DNA from: Ananas comosus
Lineage: Eukaryota > Streptophyta > Magnoliopsida > Poales > Bromeliaceae
Assembly (NCBI RefSeq): GCF_001540865.1
Contig: NC_033636.1
Coordinates: 601,809 to 665,808 of the forward strand
Reading direction: 5' to 3'
Length of the DNA stretch: 64,000 nucleotides
Below are positions 45,398-57,174 of this stretch, piece by piece. Position 1 is the first letter of the stretch. Each line of letters opens with the position of its first letter. Below the pieces are notes generated by a model, which had not been told where the DNA came from, made no database searches, and was given only the letters and a program-made list of their open reading frames with translations. A program made the translations under genes and the position numbers.

Positions 45398-46667
45398 TTA
45401 ATTATAAAAGAAGCAATTGTCTTCTTCTTCTCCTTCAACCGAGCAACCCACAGCCACAACACACACACACACACACGTATGGAGAGGGAGAGAGAAACCC
45501 TCCCTTTCTCTCTCTAAATATCTCTCTTATCTCTCTAAATCTCTCCCTCAAACTCGCGGCGTTGGCGAGCAAGCTTGTGAACGCGTTGCTTCGTGCGCCC
45601 GATTGAGCGGCGTGCTTTCGACTTGGCGTTCGCAAATTCGGTAAGTGTTTAGAATTTGGCTAAATCCTTAATATTTGATGTTCTCGTAGCCTCTAATGTG
45701 ATGTTAGTATATTTTCTCTATTTAATTTGGATTATTTGGAGCAATTATAGAGGCTAGGGTTAGAATAAGGGTTTTGGAAATTAGAGGGTTTTGATCTAGT
45801 ATAACCCTATACAAACCAAATTGTTAGGTTTCCTGACGCGTTGGCGGAGTCGGTTCGGAAATCCGTCGAGGCAACGCGAAGATATGGGGAAAAAGGACGT
45901 TTTGGCTTCGTTTCCGCCTGGAGGGCCAAGGCGGCGTCCAAAAATCACGAAAACAGATTCCTAGCATCGCGGCATCAAGTTATAGACCTTTAAAATCCGA
46001 GGCCGCGAATGGACGCACGGTTGGTGATCATTTGCAAGATCGGGCCGAACCGGATATTGTGTGCCATGTGCGGGAGGCGATTGCAAGTGTCGACAAGCAA
46101 TCGGAGAGCGTTGCGAGGTGGGTTGTGCTCACCGAAATATTTAGCTCGCTTCCATGTCGAAGCGAAGTGATGTTTATTATTGATGCATATAATGGTAGTT
46201 AAGTGCTAGATGAATCTATGTGATACATGCTAGATGAATGTATAAGATAAATGTTAAATAATGACTATCATTGGACGATGAAAATATGTACATGTTGACA
46301 TATGTTGGGACTATGCTAGATGCTATATATGTATGCATGTTGATATATCATGTGATGCTAGACGATATATATGTATGTTAATATATCTTGAGATGCTAGA
46401 TAATAAGTATGCATGTTGACATCTATGGATTATGTTCGAAGAACTATGCATGTTGACATATATGGATTATGTTAGAAGAACTATGCATGTTGAACTTGGG
46501 TCGATAACTCTAGGTTGATTAGAGAGTTCGACATTGGAAAATAAGAATATGAAAACTATGATACTTGATGTGGACTAGTAGATTGTCAAGTAGATCGAGT
46601 GGCATTTGGACTAGTGTAGTAGAAACACTATGATATGCTTTGGAACTCGTGTAGTAGAGACACTTGT

Positions 46668-49600
46668 TGTAAGGTACCGGACTTCTAAAATTATGAAGTT
46701 ACGGTGTACATTTGGTTTGAAAGCCATTTGAATGGTTCCGGTGAGGTTGCAGTGGAATGTAATATACCGGATTTTAAATATAAAAATAAAAATAAATAAA
46801 AATAGTGTGAGATACTATTTTTATTGGATTTAGAGGAGTAAAACATAAGTCTGAAGTGACTTGTGTTGAAATCGGAATGAAAACAGAAGATCTAGAATTT
46901 TCTGTTGGAAACGAGGTAGATAAATTAGCAGAAAATGCACAGTATCAGAAAATTATGAAAACTGGAGGATAAGTCAGAATTATTTTTATGAGGCTAGATT
47001 TAAAGTTTCATGTCATTCTGACACCCGGAAGGTGGAAAATAAAATCCGACAGCTATCTGATAAAGATTACAGTTTGGTACAGTTTTCAGTGACCAAACGG
47101 GGTCGAAACTGAAAACTTAAGATATATTCTTACTCAGTACGTTAAACCGAGCCTGCCTGTCAAATTTGAGCCCAAACGGACATTCAGAAGGGCTCCGACT
47201 GTTCCGAACTGCTAAACTGCCCGGAAGTGAATAGTGTTTTGGGGTGTAATGTATAAAAGAAGCCATTGCTTCTTCTCCCTCTCAGCCCGAGCACCACACA
47301 CGACACACGCATAGAGGGAGGGGGGGAGAAACCCTCCTTTCTCTCTCTAAAGATCTCTCTCATCTCTCCAAATCTCTCGCTCAAATTCGCGGCGTTGGTA
47401 GAGAAGATGCTTGCGAACGCGTTGGAGGCGATGGATCGAGCTTTCGTGCGCCTGTTGAAGCGGCGTGTTTTCGTCGCGGCATTCACATTGTGGTAAGCTT
47501 TTGGGATTTGGCTTAATCCTTAGCTTTAAGTGTTCTAATAGCCTCTAATGAGCTTTGTTAGTATGTTGATCCATTTTAATTTGGATTATTTGGAGGTTAA
47601 TTGCATATTAGGGCTCCGAATGGGGTTTTGTAAAATATGGGGGTTTGATCTAATTTGACCCTCTGTAAACCTAATTGCTAGGTAAACGAATGTGCTGGCG
47701 AAGTCGGTTCGGCGATTCGTCGAGCCTACGCGAAGTTATTAAAGAAACGGACGTTTAGGTTTCGTTTCCGCCTGGAGGGCCGAGGCGACATCGTAAAATC
47801 ATGAAAATGGATTTGGAGCACCGTGGCACAAAACCGAAGACCTATAATTTTCGGAGCCGCGATTCGACGCACGGTTGGTGAGTATTAGCAAAATCGAGCC
47901 GAACCGGACACGGGTGCCGCGGTAGGCCGATTGCAAGTGTCGACAAGCAATCGGAAAGCGATTTGAGGTGGGTTGTGCTTACCGAAGCGACTAGGTCGCC
48001 CTTTATGTTTAAGAAACATACAAATTCACATTGATACATATAGTTGTATTGCTAGGCTTACATGATAATATGAATGCTTGAAACATACTATGTAGTTCAT
48101 ATTACCTACCAATGAGATAAAATGTATAATGAATTAAATGCTAAAAGAATGCATGAGATGCTAAGTATAGACTACTTTGGATGATGATTATATGTATGTT
48201 GACATATCATGTGATGCTAGTAATATATGTGCATGATGACATATTGTGAATTAACATATTGTGGATTATGTTAAATAGAAACATATACATGATGACATAT
48301 ATTGCATATGATAGAAGAATTATGCATGTTGCCATATTGTGGAACATAGTAGATGAATTATGCATGTTGAACTTGGTCGATTAGAGAAATTGACTTTGGA
48401 AAACAAGAACATATTGAGTGGCATTAATGTAGTGTATTTGACACTAGAGGTTTGAGAATCTAGGGATAGGTGAATCCCTTAGAAAATGCCTTGTGGATAA
48501 AGAACTTAGTAAACCTAAGTACCCTCACATGGAGAGGTTGTCGATGAGTTATTCAGATATTGACCCTAGTTGCAGAGCATCCTCACTTGGATTTGATTGG
48601 GTTGTTGACTCTAGTTGTAGAGCATCCTCACTTGGAGAGGATTCGATTGGGTTGTTGATCCTAGTTGTAGGGTATTCTCACTTGGAGAGGATAGATCTAG
48701 CTCACAGTCTGCTTTTGGGATGGTATAGCCATCCATATCCCCACATGGAGGGGATTGTCGTCGAGTACTCCGGAGTGTCGCGCGATTAGGACCACTTGGA
48801 GGTCCGGACCACATGGAGGTCCGCAGACGGTCCCGGGCTTGGGTGCACTTGGAGCTCCCTCCCCATTTTAGGATTGAAAGGTGAGTTATTGGCGAACCCT
48901 AGGGCTTCGCTACAGATTGGGTAAAAGAATAGTGAACAATGTCATTGGACATTATTATTCGAACATGGATCGAATTCGTTAACATAATAGTAAACCTTTA
49001 CTATTTGATGCATTATATGAGTTTTAGTTGCATCCCAGTTGAGTGAATTTAGGGCTGAGGTGCATGTGAGACATCCTTCACCTTGAGCCTGGCTTTGTAC
49101 GGAATTCCGCGTGTGATTGACTCAAGACCGAGTAGAGTGGATAGCTTATAAAAGCAGGTTAAACCCTATGAGCAGAATTGTAATTGACAGGAATCTAAGA
49201 TAGAGGAAAACTTAGAAGTCAATTGGTTGAACTGTGAATAACAGGAATAAAAGTAGTATCGATTGAACTACTAGTTGGTTGCATTGTTGCATAAACTGCA
49301 TGAATTTCATATTGCATATTGTGAGGCACAACATGTATTTCAATACTTGAATATATATATATATATCTGTTGGATATCTGTTGGACTAACATGTTGCAGG
49401 GCCTCCTTAGACCTATTGGTCGAGCTTTTTCCTTGGGTGGCCGTACCCACTGGGAACCATGGAGTTGGTTCTCACCCCACGTTGTTTTGGGATGTTGCAG
49501 GTTCGCACGTGAGCGGCGCGGCGGCGCAAGGCGAGGGCGTAGCTCCATAGATAGCGCCCTACCCCAGAGACCAGAGATAGAGGTACCCCAAGTCGGCATA

Positions 49601-49926
49601 CCCTAGGGGTAGAGGAAAAAGAAAAAAAAGAGCAAACTTGTAATAATATTGCGATCATTTATTGTATTTGGAAGAAAATGTAATGTAATAATGCTAATGT
49701 AATGTAAAAATGAACCTAATGGGAATGCTTGTAATAACATAGGATGTGTTATGTTGTTTGATACCTTCCTTATGCAATCTTGCTTGAATACTGTTCCTGG
49801 TTGGAACTTCTGATACTTGTATTGATTGCGACGCCTAAGACGTACAGGGGAGACTCTATCCGTTCGGCGGTCTGTCGGCGGCGCCGCGACCTCGGCCAAA
49901 TAGGCGGGTGGTCGCAGGTCGTGACA
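46668..49926 (+). mobile_element. Solo LTR of family Z inserted in the 5' LTR
   Basis: 3259 bp from TGTAAGGTACCGG to GGTCGTGACA, flanked by CTTGT (46663-46667 and 49927-49931). Removing it restores the sequence 'gagacacttgtgacatgag' seen in the 3' LTR at 58976. It is a diverged member of the same family (shared 'ataaaagaagc' TATA region at 47254, and the 'taggcgggt...gtgaca' 3' end). The first 90 bp look duplicated, because a second LTR-like start TGTAATATACCGG occurs at 46758. Confidence 0.82.
48545..48705. repeat. Tandem repeat of about 60 bp in the solo LTR
   Basis: Three units contain 'ctagttg(t/c)ag(a/g)g(c/t)atcctcacttgga' and 'gattgggttgttga'. The corresponding place in the other Z LTRs (about 49970 and 59025) has a single unit. 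Confidence 0.65.
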
Positions 49927-51599
49927 CTTGTGACATGAGTATAGGGATTAGTGGATTTTCCGTGTTGTTGTTGACCCCTTGTAGATAGGGTATCCTCGAG
50001 TTGTGAGGATTGGATCATACTCACTAGTCTGTTTACACTTAGCGTGGTCGCTCAACCCAAGTAGTGGTCTCTGGAGTACATCACGATAAGGGCAGACGTA
50101 GTTGTCCTGCATACGGTCTCGGTGTGCGAGTGCAGTTTCTCCTCACCTATGAGATTTTCAGAGTGAGTCAGGGCTTAACCTTTTGGTTAGCTAGTGGATT
50201 GGGTGACATTCTCGTGAGCTATGAATGAATCCCAGCATAGTGGATTGGCATCCTAGTTGGCATCCTAGTTGAGTGGATTTTAGGCTGAGGTGCATGTGAG
50301 ACGTCCTTCACCTTGAGCCTGGCTTTACGCGGTACGCCGCGGATGATTGACTCAAGACCGAGTCGAGTGGATAGCTTTGGAAAGGTAGATGAAACCTTAT
50401 GAGCAGAATTGTAATTGACATGAATCTAAGATAGAGAAAAACTTAGATGTCATTTGGATAAGCTATGGATAGCGAGTAGAATTAGTAGATCTACTTATCT
50501 TATTGCATATTGAATTGCATGATTAGCATTGTTTCATGTTGCGAGGCATGAACATGATAAATATTAGTTGCATAAAATATTTGATGAAGTATATCTATCT
50601 GTGGATACTTGTTGGACTAACATGTTGCAGTTCCTCCTTCGGAGCTGGTGGGTCGAGCTTTTCCCTTGGGTGGTCGTACCCACTAAGAACTATGGACAAT
50701 AATTCTCACCCCCGTGTTATTTTTGGGGGTACAGGTTCACACGTGAGCGGTGCGGCGGCGCGAGGAAAGGACGTAGCTCCGTAGATAGCGCCCTACCACA
50801 GAGACCAGAGATAGCATTACCCCGAGTCGGCCTAGCTAGGGGTTGTAGAAAAGAAGAACACAATGTTGTAATAATATTGATTGTATTTGAAAGAAAATAA
50901 AATAAAAATGTAATATGTAAAAAGCATGTGATGTGAATGTTTGTAATACCTTAGTTGTTTATGTTGTTTGATACCTTCCTTATACAATCGTTGTATGAAT
51001 ACTGTTTTTGTTTGGAATCTCTTGTATTGTACTGTTTGTGACGCCTAGGACGTACAGGAAAAACTCTGTCCGTTTTGCGGTCTGTTGACGACTCGAATCC
51101 GATCAAATAGGCGGGTCATAGGGCGTGACAGATAAAGTGGTATCGGAGCATAAAGTAGAGAATAGGGATGGTTTAGAGGAACCTAGGAGACCCTAGGATA
51201 GTAAACCATAGGAGATTAAGGCTCGTGAGAGACGAGGACTTGAGACTTGCAGCGAAAGGTTAATTGATTGGGTTATATTATAAACCTCTAAGACAGATGT
51301 TAGAGGTAGACTTGAGGTGTGGTTTTTTCTCAATCGAGGGTGTTCATGTTCGGTATACACAACATGAAACCGAGTGATGAGGATAGACTCCCTTGCGTGA
51401 CTTTCGCCCGATTTGAGTCGATGTCAATTGTTTCACGCTCGACCTTGAGGGTCGAGAATCGACCGAGTTGTCGTGTTTCAGGACGCGGTGGCACCGCGCA
51501 AGCATCTTCATCTAGATTGGCGCGGGATGGGACAAGTGGTGTCCCTGGGCAGTTTGGGGCGAGTGGAGACTTGGAACTTCGCGAGCTTTGACGGCTCTC

Positions 51600-52200
51600 G
51601 TGACCTTCGAGAAATTGACAGAATCCTCATCGCGTTAGATCACTTTTGGTCAAAGTGATCAAAGGGTGACGAGAAAGATGGTTGGACGAAGTCCATACAA
51701 CATTTCAACAATATTGGAAGGGTTAAAGTTGAGTTCCAGATGGGACTAATGAGTTTTAGCATTGCTCGGCGTGAAATGAAGCTAAGAACTGCCAGAACAG
51801 CAACCTGGGTGTTGCGTACCGGTACTAAGGAGGCGTGGTACCGGTACCAAGCAAGCAAACCGAGAGGCTTGCTCTCGGGTTTGGTTACTGTGGGGCTGCG
51901 TACCGGTACGGTACCAGGTTGGTGCTGGTACCTCGCAGTAAACTGAGGATAGCTACTCTCGGGTTGGCTTCTGCGCAGCTGTTGAACCGATAACAAAAGT
52001 CCCGCGTACCGGTACCAACTGCAGAAAGCTGCAGTTTTGGTCTGTTGCAATTGGAGATTGTTCGTGGGGCTTTTATGCAATTGTGGCAGCTTATAAAAAG
52101 GCCCCAACTCCTCCTCTCTTGTTCACAGCCAGAGACCACCCCTACATGTGGTTTTTCTCCCTCCCTTTCTCTAGGAGCCCTTCCGGAGTGTGGATTGGTG
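51600..52200 (+). mobile_element. Y-like LTR segment inside the Z internal domain
   Basis: 'ggttaaagttgagttccaga' and 'gttttagcattgctcggcg' match the LTR at 63580-64000. Four TACCGGTAC palindromes lie at 51818-52010, followed by a TATA-like CTTATAAAAAGG (52090-52101) and a CT-rich leader. LTR ends and duplication could not be fixed. It may end near 53797 (GCGACA) or be a partial copy. Confidence 0.5.
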
Positions 52201-53804
52201 GAGATTGGAAGAGATTTGAAGATTAGGCCTTATGGATAGAATAAGGCAGTGTAATTGTGCTGGTGGAGCGTGAGTCTTATTGCAAGGAAAGGGGAATAGG
52301 ACGGCCAACGAGTGGATTCGGTGGTCCGTCAAGTTCTCAACAGATTGCAGTGTGTTCACACTCGCGATCCCGAGTCCCGGGGGCCTAGAACACATGGTCC
52401 TCAGCGAGATGTGTTGTTTGTGGGTGTTCTTCATTACCCACAACAGTGTAAGCTGCGAGAGGGCAAGTGCTACAGGTGTAGGGCAACCAGGCTATGCGTG
52501 ACGAGTGGCTGCAAGGCAGTTGCCAGACCTTGACACTGATGGCGGCCTTTTCCTCTCTGGGATAGCCTATAGGTGTGCCACCTGCGGCATAGTCGGAAGA
52601 GCGGGCATTAGGGACGATGCAACCGGAGGGTTCGCGGCGGGTGCCAAGTGGCCGTGGATACGCGACCCGGGTTATGGAACCTGCTGCTACCGACGATGCC
52701 ATGGCAGATATGAGTTAATTGAAGCAAGCATATACTTCTGCAGGGTGTGAAGTTGGTGCATTGCATGCTTATATCATATGGTCAGTTGCTACTATTTATA
52801 TATTATTATAGTAGGGATCGAGTGGACTGGTAAGTGTAGATACCCGGGTATGCTTATGCGGTGAGAATGTAGTGCCTGCTGGAGCAGGTAAAGAGCCAAA
52901 TGGCACTAGCAAATTGCTAGTGTTAGCCTGTGGGCGAGAAGTGAGACTCGCGGTAGAGATAGAAGTGGCGAATCGACTCTCAAAGCAATATGAGTAGTAA
53001 ATTGCGAGAGTTGAGCCATGATGCCTAAGAATACCTGAGAAGTCCGAGTATTTCGAATATCGCCCCGGTAGATCGAACAGTGAAAGTAGAATCACTGTGG
53101 ACGAAACAGTTGGTTAATGGCCAAGTACAAGCACGTGGGCCTAGTAGTACCTCGAATTTAGGTGGGTGAATCGTGCTCGTGTGGCAGATGTGCATAGGCA
53201 AGGCTGCCTAATGCGGGACGTAGTGTGGAACGCTATAAAGGCGTATAGAGTGCTCAAGTGCAGTTACTCATGGAGTGCGGATTCAATTCAGCCGAGAGAG
53301 TGAGTTGGCAGTAGCACTTTAGCATTGCTAAGTGTGAATCGTGCTTTGGATCACTCTTAGGACTGGTGGTTCGCACTAGGTACTTAGGAGTCGGTAGTGG
53401 TACGTATGACTCGGTAGACCTTGTCGTGTAGGACGACGACGTCGGGTGTTGCTTAGGGACGACCTGTGCCTGGACCATTTGTGGACTGTGGAGCCTAGGG
53501 CCGTTTGGTCAGGCGTAGTCAGCTGTGTGGAACAGCAGCTCGGTACCTATAGGTTGGGCAGAGTTTTGGTCAGGACGGCAGTCCGAGCTTAGACCCGAGA
53601 GCGTGGAATGCCACGTACTAGATCGTATGATCAATAGTATACCGAAAGTTCGGTTATGACCCAACCCGAGGATTTGTAGTGGTTTGGGATCTTGGTTGCT
53701 CCTGGTTGGAGTGTGTGCGAATTCCCACGTGAGAATTTCGCCGAGTGATGATTGGGTCTACGCTTGCGAGCTAGAGACGGTACGTGTAGTTGCGACAGGT
53801 TTAG

Positions 53805-56484
53805 TGTAACACACTGGACCTTTGCAAATTGCGAGGTTCGAGTGTTTGGATGTATTTCGAGCTTTTCCACACTTGGTGGAGGGTTGTAGAATGTTTTCCG
53901 ACCTAAAAAGTTCGAAAACTAGAATTCTGGACAAGTCCTTAGAGTTTTTACTCTCGGGGACCGGTCCCTGAAAGGAGAGACCGGTCCCCCAGTGAGCAGT
54001 GTTGCGGCAGCCTTGAGGCAACCGGTTCCTGGCAGGCGAGACCGGTCCCCGAGCGCGCCTACGCAGGGAGAGACCGGTTCCCGAACGTTTGTTTTTCGAG
54101 TTCACAGCGAGAGACCGGTCCCTGCTGGGGAGAGACCGGTCCCTCTGGGCGAAAACTGCCCAGTTCGGACTGATGTAAATTTGAGTTTTTGAGGGGCCTC
54201 TCCGGATTTTGTTACACTAGAGGGGCTTATTAGCCATTTCCCTCTCTTCCCTCCTCATTTCTCACCCTCACCCTACACCTTCTTGAGAGAGAAGAAGAAG
54301 AAGGAGGAGAAGAAGAAGATGAGCTTGCTTGAGGGAGCTTGGAGCTCAACCCCTTTCTCTCCTTTCCACCCTTGCTTGGCTTGGAGCTTGCTTGTAGAGC
54401 TTGGTGGTGGACCAATCTTCAACCCTAGAAGATTTGGAGCTTGTTTGGAGGCATCTTGGGAGGTTAGTACTTGGATTCTACCCTTTGATCCTTGATTTGG
54501 TAGGTTTTACCATATGGAACCCTAGAATGGGTATTAGGGTTGATTTTTGGGGCTTTTTGATCTAGGGCTTTTGAGGCTAGATTGATTGGATTAGAACCTT
54601 CCTTGGGCTTGGATTGGAAGGGATTTAGCTCTCTTTTGGAGCTTGAGAGAGATTTCCCACACATTAGGTGAGTTTTAGCCCTTTTGCCAAGTTTGTTAAA
54701 GTTTGATCTTATAGTTGATCGTAATGCCCGTGTATCTCTTCGCTCGATACTTTTAGGGTATTTTGAGACTCGTGGACAACCTCGTTCGGCGAATCGAGGG
54801 AGCACGCGACGGTTCGGTGGGTTTGACCTAGCCTGGCATATGAGAAATTCTCATATCTCATATTTTATGCTTGTAGAGTAAAAATTCATGCATTTCCATG
54901 ATAAATGTATTTATTGTGAATTTTGGGATGCTTAACATGCCTATAATATGTGTAAGAAATTTCGGGCCCCTATATAGTAGAGGGCTACCGTGTGAGACTT
55001 GTATATGATAGGCACCCTATTGAGACTTGGAATCATATTTCCTATTGTGAAAGTGAGCATTACCTTCATGCATTTTAAGCTATTCTTACTTGAGACTTAA
55101 GGGATCTTAGTAAGCCATAAAGAGGCCTATGACAAGATTGACATGTAAAATTGTGAGCTAATGTCATAAAGCGGCATTGAGCTCGGGTTGTGTGTGAACC
55201 TAGTGGATAGGGCCATTGAGAGAATTGGAACATGTTTGTACATCGAAATGTCTAAGTGACATAAAGGGGCACTAGACCCAGTGAATGATTGGAGCTTCTC
55301 ATTATGACCTAGAACTAGATCATTGAGATGCTAGTGATTATTACCATGTTAGAGACATGATGATTGAGTACTTGAGATGTTGACTACGCTTGCTTGCCAT
55401 TTGTGCTCATTCGCACATGCTTGTGAGGGTCGCTCCCTACAAGCCGGCACTCCGGAGTTAGCCCATGCGACTTATGTTCGCTCGTGGGGTATTGAGAAGC
55501 CTACGGGGTCGAGTGGGACAGACACATTCCAAGAGTAGGGATGTTGGGCTACCACAGGCACTTAGGCGGCACAAGCTGGACTACCTTTGGTAAGTCCTTA
55601 AATTGGAAATGGAAATCGACACAGGGTTGAGAATGAATAATCACTACTAGATAGGATTAGTAGTTGGATTACTATGACATGCTTATAGCATAGTGTTGAG
55701 ACAGGTAGTATACTTGATAGTCCTATTTATTGCATCATAGTATACTCATTACCATGATAGAGCATATTCTTCATACATTGTCATAGTAGATCATGTTACC
55801 TACTTGCTCGCTATGTTGGGATATAGTATTCATGCTTGGACATACTTCATTTGAATATAGTAGATGTACAACCATTTGACATCTTGCTTATGTGCAACAT
55901 AGTAGTTTAGCATTTTATTTTGCTTTCTTAAATGCAAACCGTTTCTTTTTATTATTATTCTCATTATTGCTTATAGTACTTACCCGTTCCTTTTGGGGCC
56001 TAGTGGTGCACTGAGCTGAGGTCAGTAATTGCCCACTGGGAACTATAAATTATAGTTCTCACGCCCTCTGTTTTATGTTTTCTTTCAGAGCCTTCCACGC
56101 CGGGAGAGGCTAGGGACCGCGGGAAGGGCGTGGCTTCGAGCTAGCTCTTCTGCGAGAGACGAGTCGCTAGGTGGTCCACCTCTCGATGTTTTATTTTGGA
56201 GAGGTTGAGAGCTGTACCAGTGTACTAGAGACCACCCTTTTTGTGTACCTTTGAGACAGATATTGTACTACTTTATGCCTACTTTTATTGTCTAGTTATG
56301 TTTCTTTTACTCTGGTTTAGATGATAGAACTTTACTCGCTCTGATATCATTAGTTGCTATTTATTCTATTTGTTCTATTTCTTGTTTTTACTTCCGCTTT
56401 TATTGTAGACGCCTTATATGTGTAGACATATGGCGGGTCTGGGCACGCTACCGGGAGGGCCTCCGCCGGTCCCGGGGCATGACA
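53805..56484 (+). mobile_element. Solo LTR, family W, copy 2
   Basis: 2680 bp from TGTAACACACTGG to CCCGGGGCATGACA, with a perfect 5 bp duplication TTTAG (53800-53804 and 56485-56489). Seven ACCGGT palindromes cluster at about 53959-54145. No internal domain exists. It lies in the internal region of the Z element and is therefore younger than it. Confidence 0.92.
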
Positions 56485-57174
56485 TTTAGGCTGTAGGCAT
56501 ACGTAGGATCAATGACCTTTGGTCTACTTGGAAACCGAGGTGAGCGGTTTAGCCGATAACTCCGCTGATGAGTTTGGCTTGGATTCGCGAATGGAGTGTT
56601 CGTGTAAGTTCGTTGTAGGAACGAATTTGAATTGGTTGTGGCATGCAACAGATAAAGTGGTCTCTAGGAGACACTTGGTTAGGGTATAGCCACACGGAGT
56701 TGAGGATATTACTCTCTTGAGGATTGAAATTGGAGATGGGCCAGAGTATGCCATCTCGCAATAGAGCAAGGATCCGGTTGTGATTGGAACACTCGCGATG
56801 GAGCGATGCACTCCTGTTATTGCTTCTAAGCAATGCCGGTGATCAAATCAGAGTGTGTTCCCTGAGGGGATGCGAAATGCAAAGAAAGGTTCATTGTATG
56901 CTGGTTAGCAAGTGGTGTGGAGCATGTAGAGTCGTCGAGTGTCGACTTGCGCTGTCACCGAGACTTGCGGAAGCCATAATGCGCTTTCGGTGTTGCACTT
57001 GACAAATGCGTGTGAGGATGGTCTCACATCCTCCGTAGTGGGCCTTTGGACAGTCTCAATGAGTGTAAGGCTACTTCGGAGTGGGAAAGTGCAATGTTGT
57101 TCTCAATTACTCGATAAGTCGAGATGAAGTATGATTGAAGTTTCGAGGACGAAACTCTTTTAAGGAGGGGAGAA

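Larger units (their letters stand above)
45398..51130 (+). mobile_element. 5' LTR of a large LTR retrotransposon (family Z), split by a solo LTR
   Basis: Collinear with the 3' LTR at 57175-60179 over 45398-46667 and again over 49932-51130, with 46668-49931 being a later insertion and its duplication. The first 490 bp of the LTR are missing, replaced by the Helitron-like end at 45397. The LTR ends GGGCGTGACA, followed at once by a primer-binding site. TATA-like TTATAAAAG (45402-45410) marks the U3/R area. A CA repeat and CT-rich leader follow. Confidence 0.82.
51131..57174 (+). mobile_element. Internal domain of the Z element (no recognisable gag-pol)
   Basis: It starts with the primer-binding site TGGTATCGGAGCA (51138-51150), one base off the usual tRNA-Met complement. 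It ends with CGAGGACGAAACTCTTTTAA and the polypurine tract AAGGAGGGGAGAA (57162-57174), directly before the 3' LTR. Net of the solo LTR at 53805-56484 it is about 3.36 kb. No protease, reverse transcriptase, RNase H or integrase motif appears in any frame. This fits a large non-autonomous derivative. ORFs of 60-155 codons inside it are not conserved retroviral-type proteins. Confidence 0.78.

Noticed and set aside
51319..52107. Gag-like ORFs in the Z internal domain
   Set aside because: No CCHC knuckle, protease or capsid-like pattern was found, and several frames are open in parallel in GC-richer DNA.
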